Assembly (NCBI GenBank): GCA_018136815.1 | Contig: CM030934.1 | Span: 5,219,587 to 5,283,586 of the forward strand | DNA length: 64,000 nt | Reading direction: 5' to 3' | Origin: Isochrysis galbana | Taxonomy: Eukaryota; Haptophyta; Isochrysidales; Isochrysidaceae | The notes under the pieces: model-generated | What the model saw: only the letters and a program-made list of their open reading frames with translations | Databases searched by the model: none | Told to the model about the DNA's origin: nothing | Shown: piece after piece, positions 11,927 through 20,773 of the stretch | Layout: every line of letters starts with the position of its first letter | Numbering within the stretch: the stretch's first letter is position 1 | Program-made: the position numbers and the translations under genes

Positions 11927-12390
11927 ACACGCACAGTGATTCAACCCCGAAAGAGAGCGCATTTTGTGGCTCCTAGGCGCCACTATTGCAGACGAGTGGA
12001 AGGTGCCGAGCAAGAATGGAGCGAACGCGTGGAGCGCACGCCCAAAACTTACCTCGAGCGTCACTCGTAGGATGTGCGTGCGCTATCGGTATTGGCGCGA
12101 GCAGCCTCTTGCTCGCCCTCGCGAGGTTCAACAAAGGTAAGGGTGGGTGGAGGTGAGGCCAAGGGGGTTCTCAATTGGTGTGGGTTGTCACCGCTAGGCA
12201 GCAGTGGTGGAGGCAAGATCAAGGTATTGGGACTGAATAAGCTAGGACGGTTCTTTCTTAGTTCTCTTGCCTCCCTTTCTTGCGGTAATATTGTTGTGGG
12301 CGCAATCGTCGAGCTCGTACGCACGTATTCTTCAGCAAGAACGGGCAATATATCCCAGCGCCAGCACGACGGATGTGCGTTGCTCGCGCG
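11742..12390. other. Downstream region with a 97-bp alternating purine-pyrimidine tract
   Basis: 11,839-11,935 alternates purine and pyrimidine without a break: CA repeats, a CG block of about 20 bp, then more CA. 12,061-12,348 holds open frames on both strands (95 codons on the minus strand, rich in P, E and R). A good donor, AAAG followed by GTAAGG, lies on the plus strand at about 12,136. I cannot assign a gene. Confidence 0.5.
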
Positions 12391-12660
12391 AGAGGAACCG
12401 GTTTAATATTAACAGTACTACTACTACTGCCACTAGCCTGGTACTATGAACTATCACGAGAGCCCACAGCGCACCTACCCGTACACCTTGATGCTTGATG
12501 CGTGTTGCCGTCTCCGACACCGACACGAACGAACATGTAACCCTTTGAAATCCCCCCCTCGCAAGCCCCCGGTTCCCTTTGACTCCCCAAGATGGACAAC
12601 GGGTGAAAACTCTAACTTTAGTCTCTAGTAGGCCGGTCACTCACGCTTTTTAACAACTAT
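12390..12660 (+). repeat. Dispersed repeat R2, copy 1
   Basis: Related to 51,460-51,680 (same strand) and to 14,200-14,420 (opposite strand). Shared elements include AGTAC-CACTACT, CTAGCC-TGGTACTA, GCGCACCT and CCCCCCTCGCA blocks in the same order. No protein is conserved among the copies. Confidence 0.65.
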
Positions 12661-13466
12661 TTTTCATCCCTCCTGGGTGTCCAAGGATTCCCCAGGGACC
12701 CCCCTTACCTGCCCCCCCAGACCCCCCCCCCCCCCGCGAACCCCCTCTACCCCACGAAAATCCATGGCGTCGGTAAGTGACTCCCCCGCTTTTTCCGGCC
12801 CATGGAGGTCTATTTTGGGAGAATGGGAGGATTGCGCGCGTGAGGGAATCAAAGCAGTGAATGTCGGGCGAATCCCCATAAGAAACGCGGAGGTTCCGCG
12901 TCGGCCGATCGCCGGCTGTCGGCCTCGCAATGGCTGCCAGCTGGTGAGGAGCCCAAGCTCAAGTGCCTCGCGAGGGATGTGGGAGGTCCCTGGTGGGTCG
13001 CTCGCTCGATCTCGAGGGTCGCACAGTCCGGTAGTGACATATCCATATCCCCGCCCATCGCGCCGCAGGCATACGATAATTCGACACGGCCCGACCTCTA
13101 TGATCTATGAGGCCGGCCCCTAGCTGGGACGCTGGCGAGCGCTGGCGAGCGCTGCCAGAAGATCAGGCCCTCATGGAGGCCGTTCGCCGAGGCGAGCGCA
13201 TTGAGCCCACGGCTCTTGTGCAAGCTCGGCCCGATGGTGGCCTGCGCTGGACTCATGCATACGCGCTTCATGCGTACGCCAAGTCCAGCGCAGCAGACGC
13301 CAAGGCACAGGGTCGCACAGGAGAGTTCACTAATGCGGCAGTGATACTCTGCCGTGCGATCCTGTGCCTGTGGCTCAATTTCGTCGTCGTTTGAACGCCA
13401 GGGCTCCGTTTCTGGCGGTGGAGAATCCGAAAATGCACCACTACGCTAAGTCGCTACTCGGAGGTC
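12661..13466 (+). other. Unassigned region with two modest open frames
   Basis: Frames of 148 codons (12,677-13,123) and 95 codons (13,107-13,394) overlap slightly on the plus strand. The second reads like a soluble, Ala/Arg-rich segment (WDAGERWRALPEDQALMEAV). They sit directly before a retroelement-like region and may belong to a decayed element. No family recognised. Confidence 0.25.
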
Positions 13467-15835
13467 TAGAAGCCACCCAACAACCTACTTTTATAAGTGG
13501 GGGTCAATGGGGGCCTCGCGCCCCCCTCTCTCCATCGTGGACACCCCCCGGGGTGGGCCCGTACATTCAACCCCAGCCCCTGCCCTCTGGCAGGGGCTGG
13601 GCACTCAACAAGACAGCCCAGACCCCCAGTGGGCGCAGGCCGCGAGCCGCACTCCCACGCCCGCATTGGGCCTGCCCTCGAGCTGACTCCCCCCCTGTCC
13701 CTGGTCGCCAGGCATACAGGGACCCCTGGGAGGCTCCCATGACCAGCGTGGCAAGCGTGGGAGAGGCAGGGGGGGCCAGGCGCTGAGCCCCAGCCTCCAC
13801 TGCCCCCTGAGCTGCCCTGCTGGCCCTCTGGGAGCCCCCACAGAACCTCTGAGAGCAGGCCAGGGCGCGCGCATGGCGACGCGCCACAGGGACGACGCGG
13901 GGTGAGAGTGGAGAGAGGGAGAGGGGGGATTTTGCACCCCCCCCGACGGAGTGCGGTGAGAAACAGGCCCTGTTTGCGTTAGCAAACGGGTAGGGGGCGG
14001 CTGGCGACAGGAGGGAGAGAGAAGGGAGTGACCCAAGGTCGAGGAGAGTACCCTAGGAGTGGCACAGGTTACTCGAGTCGCGGCCACTTATTTCTCGAGG
14101 ATCGCTCACGGCGCGAGCTGGTAAGGGCCGTTCCCCTTTGTTGACGAGAGTTCCTCCCCCCCCCCCCCGGTGCTTTTTTCCGGAGAGTCGGCCGGCGTCG
14201 ACCGGACCGCCTCAATGGGTTTTCCCTCATTCTAACTTGTGGGGAGTTAGAATGGGAGCCGGGGGCCTGCGAGGGGGGAGATGTGGAGGGGTGCATAGGT
14301 GTATGTATCTGTGGCATCAACACGAATCAAGGTGTACGGGCAGGTGCACTGAGGGTTGTCGTGTTAGTACCGGGCTAGTGAGAGTAGTGGTACTAATGCT
14401 CAGTTAGATTATTTATTAGAAGCCACCCAATACGTCCATCCATGGCAACATGGAACGGGACACACCAAAGCCACGGGGCTCTACCTTTCGGCTAGCCTTC
14501 CCCCTCTCGTGCCAACCTGCGTTGTTCCTGGCCGCGAGCACGCTATGGCAAACCTACCCATGTCCCCTCATCCCTCATCGCGGCTTGATGCGCAGCCGTA
14601 CCTACGTGGGTATCGCCGGTGCGATGGCGATGCAGTGGATGCCCGTCGTGCCGCCGTACTCCTTCTCGTCCGGCCACGTCCGCCGCCTCTCTCCTATCTC
14701 AAGCGCGCGATCGACAATCCAGCCAAGTGGCTCAGGTTGGTTCCAGTTCAGTTGAAAACTATTGTTGTAGTTCGAGCGATGGAGCGCGCGCCGACCGCTC
14801 CCGATCCCCAGCCCCCCGCCGTCACGACGCCCCACAGGGGCCGCCCCAAGCCGCCGGAGCCAAGCGCTCGCAGGCCGCCCCACTGACCGACAGCGACGTC
14901 GACATGATCCTTCCTCCCTCGCCTCCCCACCAGGCGCAGAAGCAGGGAACAGGGACAGGGAGAGCCTTGTTCCCAGCAGACCAGCAGAGCCAACTTCTGG
15001 CTCTGCCGCCTGTCCCCACTGGCTTGTCAGCCCAACAAGGACTCCCCATGGTGGGTGGCAGCCTTGCTGCCACACCCATGGCGGCAACTCCTACCAGCAG
15101 TGCACCCCTCGTGGGCGGGCACTACACACTACACACAACAAACAATTCTTGGGGCCTTTACGGCTTCCAACCCTCTCAACAACACTGCACAGAAGTCATA
15201 CGCTGAGGCGGCCGGTCCCAAGGGGAAACATCCCCAAGAAGCAAGGCAAGCCCCACCTCCACCTGCCCAACAGCCCCAGCCGCCCTCGCGTAAGCGAGCA
15301 GACCCACAGTCGGACCCAAAGCCGACTCCACCCATAGCCACACAATTCGCCTCCCCCCCTCATGGTCAAGATGAGGAGGAAGAACCGGAGGACACTCCTT
15401 TCTACATTCAGCTAGCACAGCTAGCAGAGGACAAGAAGGACATTAAGAGCGAGGATATAGCGACCTATATGAAGTTTCTTCTTTCCAAGCTAGAGGGCTT
15501 GGACGCTACCCCTGATGGGATGGACAAAGGCCGCAAAGGTCCTTGGATATTTTACGTCGATGACGACGCGCACGAGCAATTCAAAGCCGCATACGGCGAC
15601 AAAATCCAAGCCACCCAATCGGGCGTCCCACACGAATTTGCGATCACCTATGGGGCGCTACCCGACGCGATGGATCAAAGCTAATGGGAGGCGTAGCAAC
15701 CCCTTCACGATACACTGCGGCATGCCCCAAGGATGCCCGTTATCGCCCCTCGCTTTTCTTTTGGTGGCCGAAGGCTTAACTCGCTTAGTCACCCACGCGT
15801 GCCGTGAACTATACATCGATCCTACGGCCTAATGG
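13467..15835 (+). mobile_element. Broken non-LTR (LINE-like) retroelement with ORF1-like and RT fragments
   Basis: The 5' part (13,467-13,600) is repeated inverted at 53,530-53,660, with shared blocks AAGTGGGGGTCAATG and CACCCCGGGGTGGGC-like sequence. Frames at 14,619-15,206 and 15,055-15,684 encode a Pro/Gln-rich protein with KSYAEAAG and an acidic segment before DTPFYIQLAQLAED. This resembles the nucleic-acid-binding ORF1 of LINE-type elements. From about 15,655 a third frame encodes CGMPQGCPLSPLAFLLVAEGL, the reverse-transcriptase motif normally written as x-x-Q-G-x-x-x-S-P, then stops after 15,829. The catalytic YxDD block is absent. The frames are out of register, so the copy is dead. 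The 3' side runs into a CT microsatellite. Confidence 0.75.
14200..14420 (-). repeat. Dispersed repeat R2, copy 2 (inverted)
   Basis: Minus-strand match to the R2 copies at 12,390 and 51,460, lying inside the retroelement region. It either inserted there or forms part of the element's untranslated region. Confidence 0.65.
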
Positions 15836-15836
15836 G

Positions 15837-15838
<2 letters not shown>

Positions 15839-15922
<84 letters not shown>

Positions 15923-15935
15923 TCTCTCTCTCACT
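15839..15935. repeat. (CT)n microsatellite
   Basis: About 70 bases of uninterrupted TC dinucleotides followed by slightly interrupted ones, at the truncated end of the reverse-transcriptase fragment. Confidence 0.9.
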
Positions 15936-16153
15936 GTCTGGGCAGCTGGGTGTGGATGGCACCTCAACCCACCCGAACACAAGACTATCCCCTTTCCTGC
16001 GTGTAAATAATTTAGAAAGGTGGTGCCGACGAAAGGAAAGAGAGGAGAGCGACGGTCGCCCCGGCCGACGGGCGGCTCGCCGAAACGACTAGCCGCCCCT
16101 GCTGCACTCTGCGTGCGGAGCCCCCGCCTGCCTGGAGAGCACATCCGAGTCCG

Positions 16154-16837
16154 ATGTCGACTCTACGCAGGGTTCTCTATGGGGCGCCCACCTCGCGTGT
16201 CACCAAGGTCATGTGGATTGCAGCTGAGGCAAAGGTGGAGTATGCCCGGGTGGATCTGCCTGTAGAGGTGCTCAAACGGCAGGGCTGGTACCTTGCAATG
16301 CAACCAAAGGGGACCGTACCAACGTGGATCGAGAATGGCCGCGGCAGAGAACCTTTAATTCTGACGGAGTCCAACAGCATCGTCGCCTACATTGCGTCGG
16401 AGTACGGATGCGAGCATGGGCTGTACCCCGCTGAGCCGCGGGACATCGCCTTGGCTTGGCAGTGGCAAGAATATGCCGAGACAACTCTGCAGCCAGCTTT
16501 GTCGCCTGTCTGGTGGGGCAAGATGAAAGGCTCCGGATACCCTCCAGGACCGAACGGCGCGCCTACACCCTTGAACGAGGAAAAGTTGGCAGTGCAAATC
16601 GAGCGCGCCTTGACTGTGTTTGAGCCTCTCAACGAGTGGTTGTCCTGCAGAGAATACGTGCTTGGCAACACTCTGACATTTGGTGATATTTCATGTGGCG
16701 TCCACGCTAACAGACTTTTCAAAACACGCGATTTGACCGAGGTGGCAGCGATCAAGTTGCCGTCGATACGCGTGTGGTATGACAAACTATTGAAGCGCCC
16801 TGCTTTCTATGACAATGTTGTTCCCTTTGCGAAGTAG
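16154..16837 (+). CDS. Glutathione S-transferase family protein
   Basis: A single uninterrupted frame of 227 residues, the normal length for a soluble GST. The N-terminal thioredoxin-like half shows a first strand RRVLYGAPTSRV with a candidate catalytic Ser or Thr near residues 13-14, the cis-proline loop KGTVPTW (around residues 52-58) and the glutathione-binding ESNSIVAYI (around residues 74-82). The helical C-terminal half has the fold-capping FGDISCGVHANRLF, matching the usual F-x-D motif. Expected role: conjugation of glutathione to electrophiles or peroxide detoxification in the cytosol; the substrate cannot be predicted. No signal peptide is seen. No intron is needed. The gene lies between a dead retroelement and an intergenic repeat region but keeps host-like codon use and an intact frame. 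Confidence 0.93.
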   Translation: MSTLRRVLYGAPTSRVTKVMWIAAEAKVEYARVDLPVEVLKRQGWYLAMQPKGTVPTWIENGRGREPLILTESNSIVAYIASEYGCEHGLYPAEPRDIALAWQWQEYAETTLQPALSPVWWGKMKGSGYPPGPNGAPTPLNEEKLAVQIERALTVFEPLNEWLSCREYVLGNTLTFGDISCGVHANRLFKTRDLTEVAAIKLPSIRVWYDKLLKRPAFYDNVVPFAK

Positions 16838-18007
16838 ATAGTCGTTGTGTAATAAACAACCTCTTAACATTCTCGCCTCACGCGTGGCGCTGGAGTACGC
16901 TTTCGTAGCCACGCTTCTTCCCCTTCCTCACCCTCACCACCCGCCTTGCGGCAACTCCCTCATGCTTTACTTAGGGGCTCAGGTCGTGGGGTGGGCTTGA
17001 GCTGAGCGGGGTGCACCTGCCCTCAGCGGTATGTTCTCGCCTTCCTCCTGTGTCGCCGAGTGTCGTGTTTGTTCTAGATACTTTGTGGGTTCCCTGATAT
17101 TGTCGTCGTTTAGTTTGCTCTCCTAGGATGCCTCCTTCTGTGCCTCCTTTGTGAGGCGGTGCGAGCCTCTTACTCCCACATCTAAATCTAAATCGGGAAA
17201 GCCAGGGACGGAAAGGGTCTCGTGTGTGGATAATACAAGGATGCGATGGCCAAGCTCAAAAGTGAGAGAAATTACGATCAAGGGTTAATGATGCCGGGCA
17301 CATTTCTCGCGCACGCTCATCGACCGAGGGCAAGGTAGGTCAGCTAGCTCTTTGAAGGTTGGGATGATGCTCTTATGCTCTTCTCTCCCATTGAGTCTCA
17401 ACTCTCAACTAAGATCATACTTGGCTCATATGGTCATATGGGGGAGGCACCTCGTGCCCTCCCCCTCGGGCTCCAACTCCCCTCCGGGGCCACATTGTGC
17501 GCACGAGGCGAGAGTGTGTGTTAGTTAGGGGCAAAGAAAGCTCTCTCTTTTCACTTTTCTTTCCACAACCTACAACCTAATCTTCAGCCTTTTTTTTGTG
17601 CGGCGTTCGATCGATGAACACGGCTGCGATTGGAACCATGACCAACAGTACAAAAAGTAAAAGTAGAATCGCGACTAGAATAAGAATAGAGAGAAGAGAA
17701 GGCGTAGATCACGCCCGTGAGTGGGACTGAACCAAGCTAAGGCTAAAGGATCAATGTCACTGAAGGTCTCAAAAAGGCGCGGGACCTACCGTCCCCGTTT
17801 TGCACTTGTTGTGACTTCTACTGCCCCCCCCCCCCGGCCCCGGCCGCCCCCCACCTCGTGACTTCTACCGCCCTCCCCCCACTTCCAGGCGAAAGACGAA
17901 ACTTTTTGAAAATTATTTGAAAGTAGTTTGCTGATGACAAAGCCGTCCCAAAACACACCGGGTAGACCAAACGCTCTAGTGTTGGCTGATTCAGCAGCAC
18001 TTTAGCT
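16838..18007. repeat. Intergenic region with dispersed repeat R3, copy 1
   Basis: 16,880-17,060 is similar to 42,655-42,840, sharing CCGCCTTGCGGCAACTCCC, ACTTAGGGGCTCAGGT and TATGTTCTCGCCTTC in order. AATAAAC at about 16,850 could be the polyadenylation region of the GST gene. The remainder (17,060-18,007) shows no gene, only T-rich and C-rich stretches. Confidence 0.55.
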
Positions 18008-18010
18008 GGC

Positions 18011-18280
18011 TCAACAACCCTTCAAACTGACCGACCCCCATCCCGATGCCGCGTGATCGCGCGCCGTCCGACCCTCCTTGTCCTTCACTTCCAATCGAGC
18101 GCCCGCTTCAAGTAGCACCTGCACCAGATGCGGATGGACACGACGGCACGCCGACATCAGCGCCGTCTGCCCCGTCAGCTCGGTCTTGCGAGTTGGGGGA
18201 CACACCCGCCGCCAGCGGTTAGGGTTTCGTTGCCTTCCGGCGTTTGGCGTTCGCGTTGGCGTTCGGAAATTTCCTCTCAC
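18011..18280 (-). pseudogene. Ankyrin-repeat protein remnant
   Basis: The minus-strand frame ending at 18,011 contains TGQTALMSACRRVHPHLV, then QVLLEAGARLEVKDKEG and RTARDHAA. This is one complete ankyrin repeat (G-x-T-A-L-x-x-A plus the L-L-x-x-G-A turn) and the start of another, close to a stop. A CGCAAG acceptor-like site at about 18,185 could begin a terminal exon. Upstream, at 18,300, the locus is interrupted by a transposon. Only a fragment of about 60 ankyrin residues is present, so I treat it as a remnant; it could instead be the last exon of a gene whose remainder I cannot recognise. Confidence 0.55.
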
Positions 18281-18299
18281 ATTCCCTAGGTCCGCTACC

Positions 18300-18589
18300 T
18301 AGGGCTAGGCAGGAATATCAACATATCGTAAAACATATTTGGGTACGATTTCGCGAAATAAATATGTCGACATATTTGCTACATATTTGGGCGGGCAGGG
18401 GCGGGTGGCTCCTACATATTTGGGCGGGGCGGGGCGGGGACGGGTAGGGCTAGGCAGGAATATCAACATATCGTAAAACATATTTGGGTACGATTTCGCG
18501 AAATAAATATGCCGACATATTTGCTACATATTTGGGCGGGCAGGGGCGGGTGGCTCCTACATATTTGGGCGGGGCGGGGCGGGGACGGG
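18300..18589 (+). repeat. 145-bp direct tandem duplication inside the family C element
   Basis: Units 18,300-18,444 and 18,445-18,589 are almost identical. Each contains the terminal repeat and three copies of the CATATTTGGG or CATATTTGC motif, so the element has a second internal copy of its left end. Confidence 0.85.
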
Positions 18590-19396
18590 GAGGCGCGAGC
18601 GCGCGAGCGCGCGCAGGGGTGCAGTGGCGTGGGGTGGGGGGAGTACGAGAGCGGAGACAAGAACGAGCGAGGCAGAGCGATGCTAGGTGTTGGGGGCGAG
18701 GCGAGGCGGGCCAGCTTGCCCCCTGCTCCCCTGCTCCCTGCTCCTTGCTCCCCTCACTGCCCCTACTACGGCCGCTCGGGCCCGCCCGCGCGCGCGGCCG
18801 CGTGGTTCTGCGTCGCCGGCACCATCGCCTCGAACGCCGCGGCAAGCAGCGTTGCTCACGAGCTCGTCGCTCGTCGCCGTCCGCCCGCTCCCCCAACTCC
18901 CTAATCCGGTTGGAGTCGATGCCAATTGAGGGGGGAGGGGGGAGGGGGGTATAGCGGGTAAGGGGGTGAGAGAGTTGGGTTTAGGCGATGGCGAGAAGCA
19001 GCACCGTGAGTGCGATGGGACCCCCGTAGCTAGCAGTATAGTAGCTTGAACCTTCAAGAATGTTTTTTTTAGTACTTGGTCGAAGCAGAAGCAGCGCGCG
19101 CACGACCTCCCCGAACCCAGAGACTGCTCCGCTTTGAGGGAACTGGGGAAGAACAAAAGGGGTTGACGGTAGATAAGGAAGGGTAGTAGGGAGTAGCATC
19201 GCGCCGTACAAGTAGCGGAAATTTTGAAAAGATCTTTTTTCTAATGCCGCCGCGCGCACGCGCGTACACGCATAGCTCGTATAGCGGCGACATATCTGCA
19301 TATTTTCGACATATTTGGGCTAGCGCCTCACATATAAACGGCATATTTTTGAAACATATTTGGGCACTTTTTTCTACATATTCCTGCCTACCCCTA
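18300..19396. mobile_element. hAT-like non-autonomous transposon (family C)
   Basis: The left end TAGGGCTAGGCAGGAATAT at 18,300 is matched, inverted with one mismatch, at 19,378-19,396. The 8 bases CCGCTACC flank both ends exactly (18,292-18,299 and 19,397-19,404). An 8-bp duplication with a TAGGG terminus is the pattern of the hAT superfamily. The first 145 bases, including the terminal repeat, are duplicated at 18,445-18,589 with a single difference noted. Both ends carry arrays of ACATATTTGGG-type motifs. No transposase is encoded; frames inside are short or low complexity. Confidence 0.88.
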
Positions 19397-19404
19397 CCGC
19401 TACC

Positions 19405-19476
19405 CTTGGCTTGTAGGTCCTTGCTTCTTTCTTCTCGGTCAAGGTGTTTGGCGAGCGAGTCGGTTGCTCTATCCAC
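19405..19476 (-). pseudogene. Coding-like stretch on the far side of the family C insertion
   Basis: From an ATG at 19,476 the minus strand reads MDRATDSLAKHLDREE and on to about 24 residues before meeting the 8-bp duplication and the transposon. The composition (charged, helix-forming) looks like protein. It may be part of the gene interrupted by the insertion together with the ankyrin remnant. The evidence is only compositional. Confidence 0.35.
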
Positions 19477-19569
19477 TCGAGATTTGAGGTTTAATTTGCC
19501 ATCTCCCCTTGGAGATCAGTGTAGGTTCGCTTCCTAGCTATGTGAGGGAATCTTTCCCCTTGATGCAAG

Positions 19570-20175
19570 TTACATGCAAGCCCTTGGCCCCTTTGGTGTT
19601 TCTTCCCCTTGGTTGTTATTCAGGGTTGTTCGTTGGAAGCGTCTAGAAGGTTCACGCTCAACGGCAAGATTTCTTCGGTCTTCGGTCGCAAGGATATCTC
19701 GTTGCGATCTGTATCCGAAGTGATCGCCGCGGTCGCGCGACATGACGCTCCCCTTCGGACTCTCCGCCACATGGGAAGTTACCAGGGAGACACGCTCCGG
19801 CCGTCGCTGCGGAGTCTCTCTCTCTCTCTCTCGCTCTGCTCTCTCCGTCTCTCGCGACGTGTTTGGGTTATCGGTGATTGGGGGTCGCGGTTGCTTGATA
19901 ATTTGCTTGGTTTGGGTGAATGATTCTTGTGTGGTCGTGAGTCGGTGTATCCTGTTGTTCTCAGGTTCGTTGTCCTTCGTTGTTCGCTGCGTCGCTGCAC
20001 TCAAGCAGTCTAGGCTCCCTCCCTGAGGGAAGAGACTTTGTAGGTCTAACAATCTCTTACAATCGAACACTCTAGGGCCGCTAGGAGCGCCTCGCCGCCC
20101 CACCGCCCTTCGTTCGCCGTTCGTCCCCAGTCCAAACACCCAAATGGGGTTGCCCGACCCAGTCCAAAATTTCAT
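19570..20175 (-). CDS. Hypothetical protein, possibly from a mobile element
   Basis: A 201-codon minus-strand frame, rich in Arg, Glu, Ser and Thr, with a run of RERE repeats in the middle (the antisense of a CT repeat) and a more protein-like C-terminal third (SHVAESPKGSVMSRDRGDHF). It lies between the family C transposon and another repeat at 20.3-20.45 kb. I recognise no domain. It could be a gag-like fragment or chance. Confidence 0.25.
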   Translation of the reverse strand: MKFWTGSGNPIWVFGLGTNGERRAVGRRGAPSGPRVFDCKRLLDLQSLFPQGGSLDCLSAATQRTTKDNEPENNRIHRLTTTQESFTQTKQIIKQPRPPITDNPNTSRETERAERERERETPQRRPERVSLVTSHVAESPKGSVMSRDRGDHFGYRSQRDILATEDRRNLAVEREPSRRFQRTTLNNNQGEETPKGPRACM

Positions 20176-20773
20176 TCACCCGACTCCCGGCGGGGAGGAG
20201 GGCCAAAGCGCCGTGCTAGCCACCGGTGCCGCTCGCGACGGAGTGGCTCAGAGCCCTCCGGTAGCGCTCGACTCGACATATATACGACGTCGTTTGCGCG
20301 TTTGTCTGTCGGCGCGGGGAGGGGAGGGGAACGGGGCCCGCTCCATGACCCTATCAGTTTGCTGATAGTTCGGCGATGGCGCGAGTTAGCACCGTGAGTG
20401 CGATGGACCTTCATAGCTAACAATAGTAGCCCGAATCTTCAGATTTTTGATGGATATGCACTAACAATCATTGAATCACATTAAAACACATCACATCGCC
20501 CATCATCACTCATCACATGTCGATGCTACCGCATAACCAAAATAACAAAGTGAACTCACGGCGCAGTATGCGGCGATCAATCCGCTGCCCCTGGTAGTGC
20601 TCGCGCATGCAACTAGAAGCTGAGTCGAAGCGGCCACACGAAGGTGAAAGTAGAGAGAAGATAGATGCCCCCATATCAATGCTAGTGTGGCACCGACACG
20701 ACCATCAAAGATGAAGAACAGACTGCAGAAACCGGCCGACGCGCGCCGCGGCGAGCTGCGAGGTTTACAACCA
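20176..20773. repeat. Repeat-rich spacer
   Basis: 20,376-20,445 resembles 18,985-19,060 inside the family C element (shared CACCGTGAGTGCGATGG, then GTAGC-TAGCA and TAGTAGC). 20,340-20,357 (GCTCCATGACCCTATC) recurs inverted at 31,388-31,405. The last 250 bases are probably the 3' untranslated region of the next gene. Confidence 0.55.

Noticed and set aside
19471..19500. TGGATAGAGC phrase resembling a tRNA D-arm (minus strand)
   Set aside because: No T-arm or acceptor pairing at the right distance.
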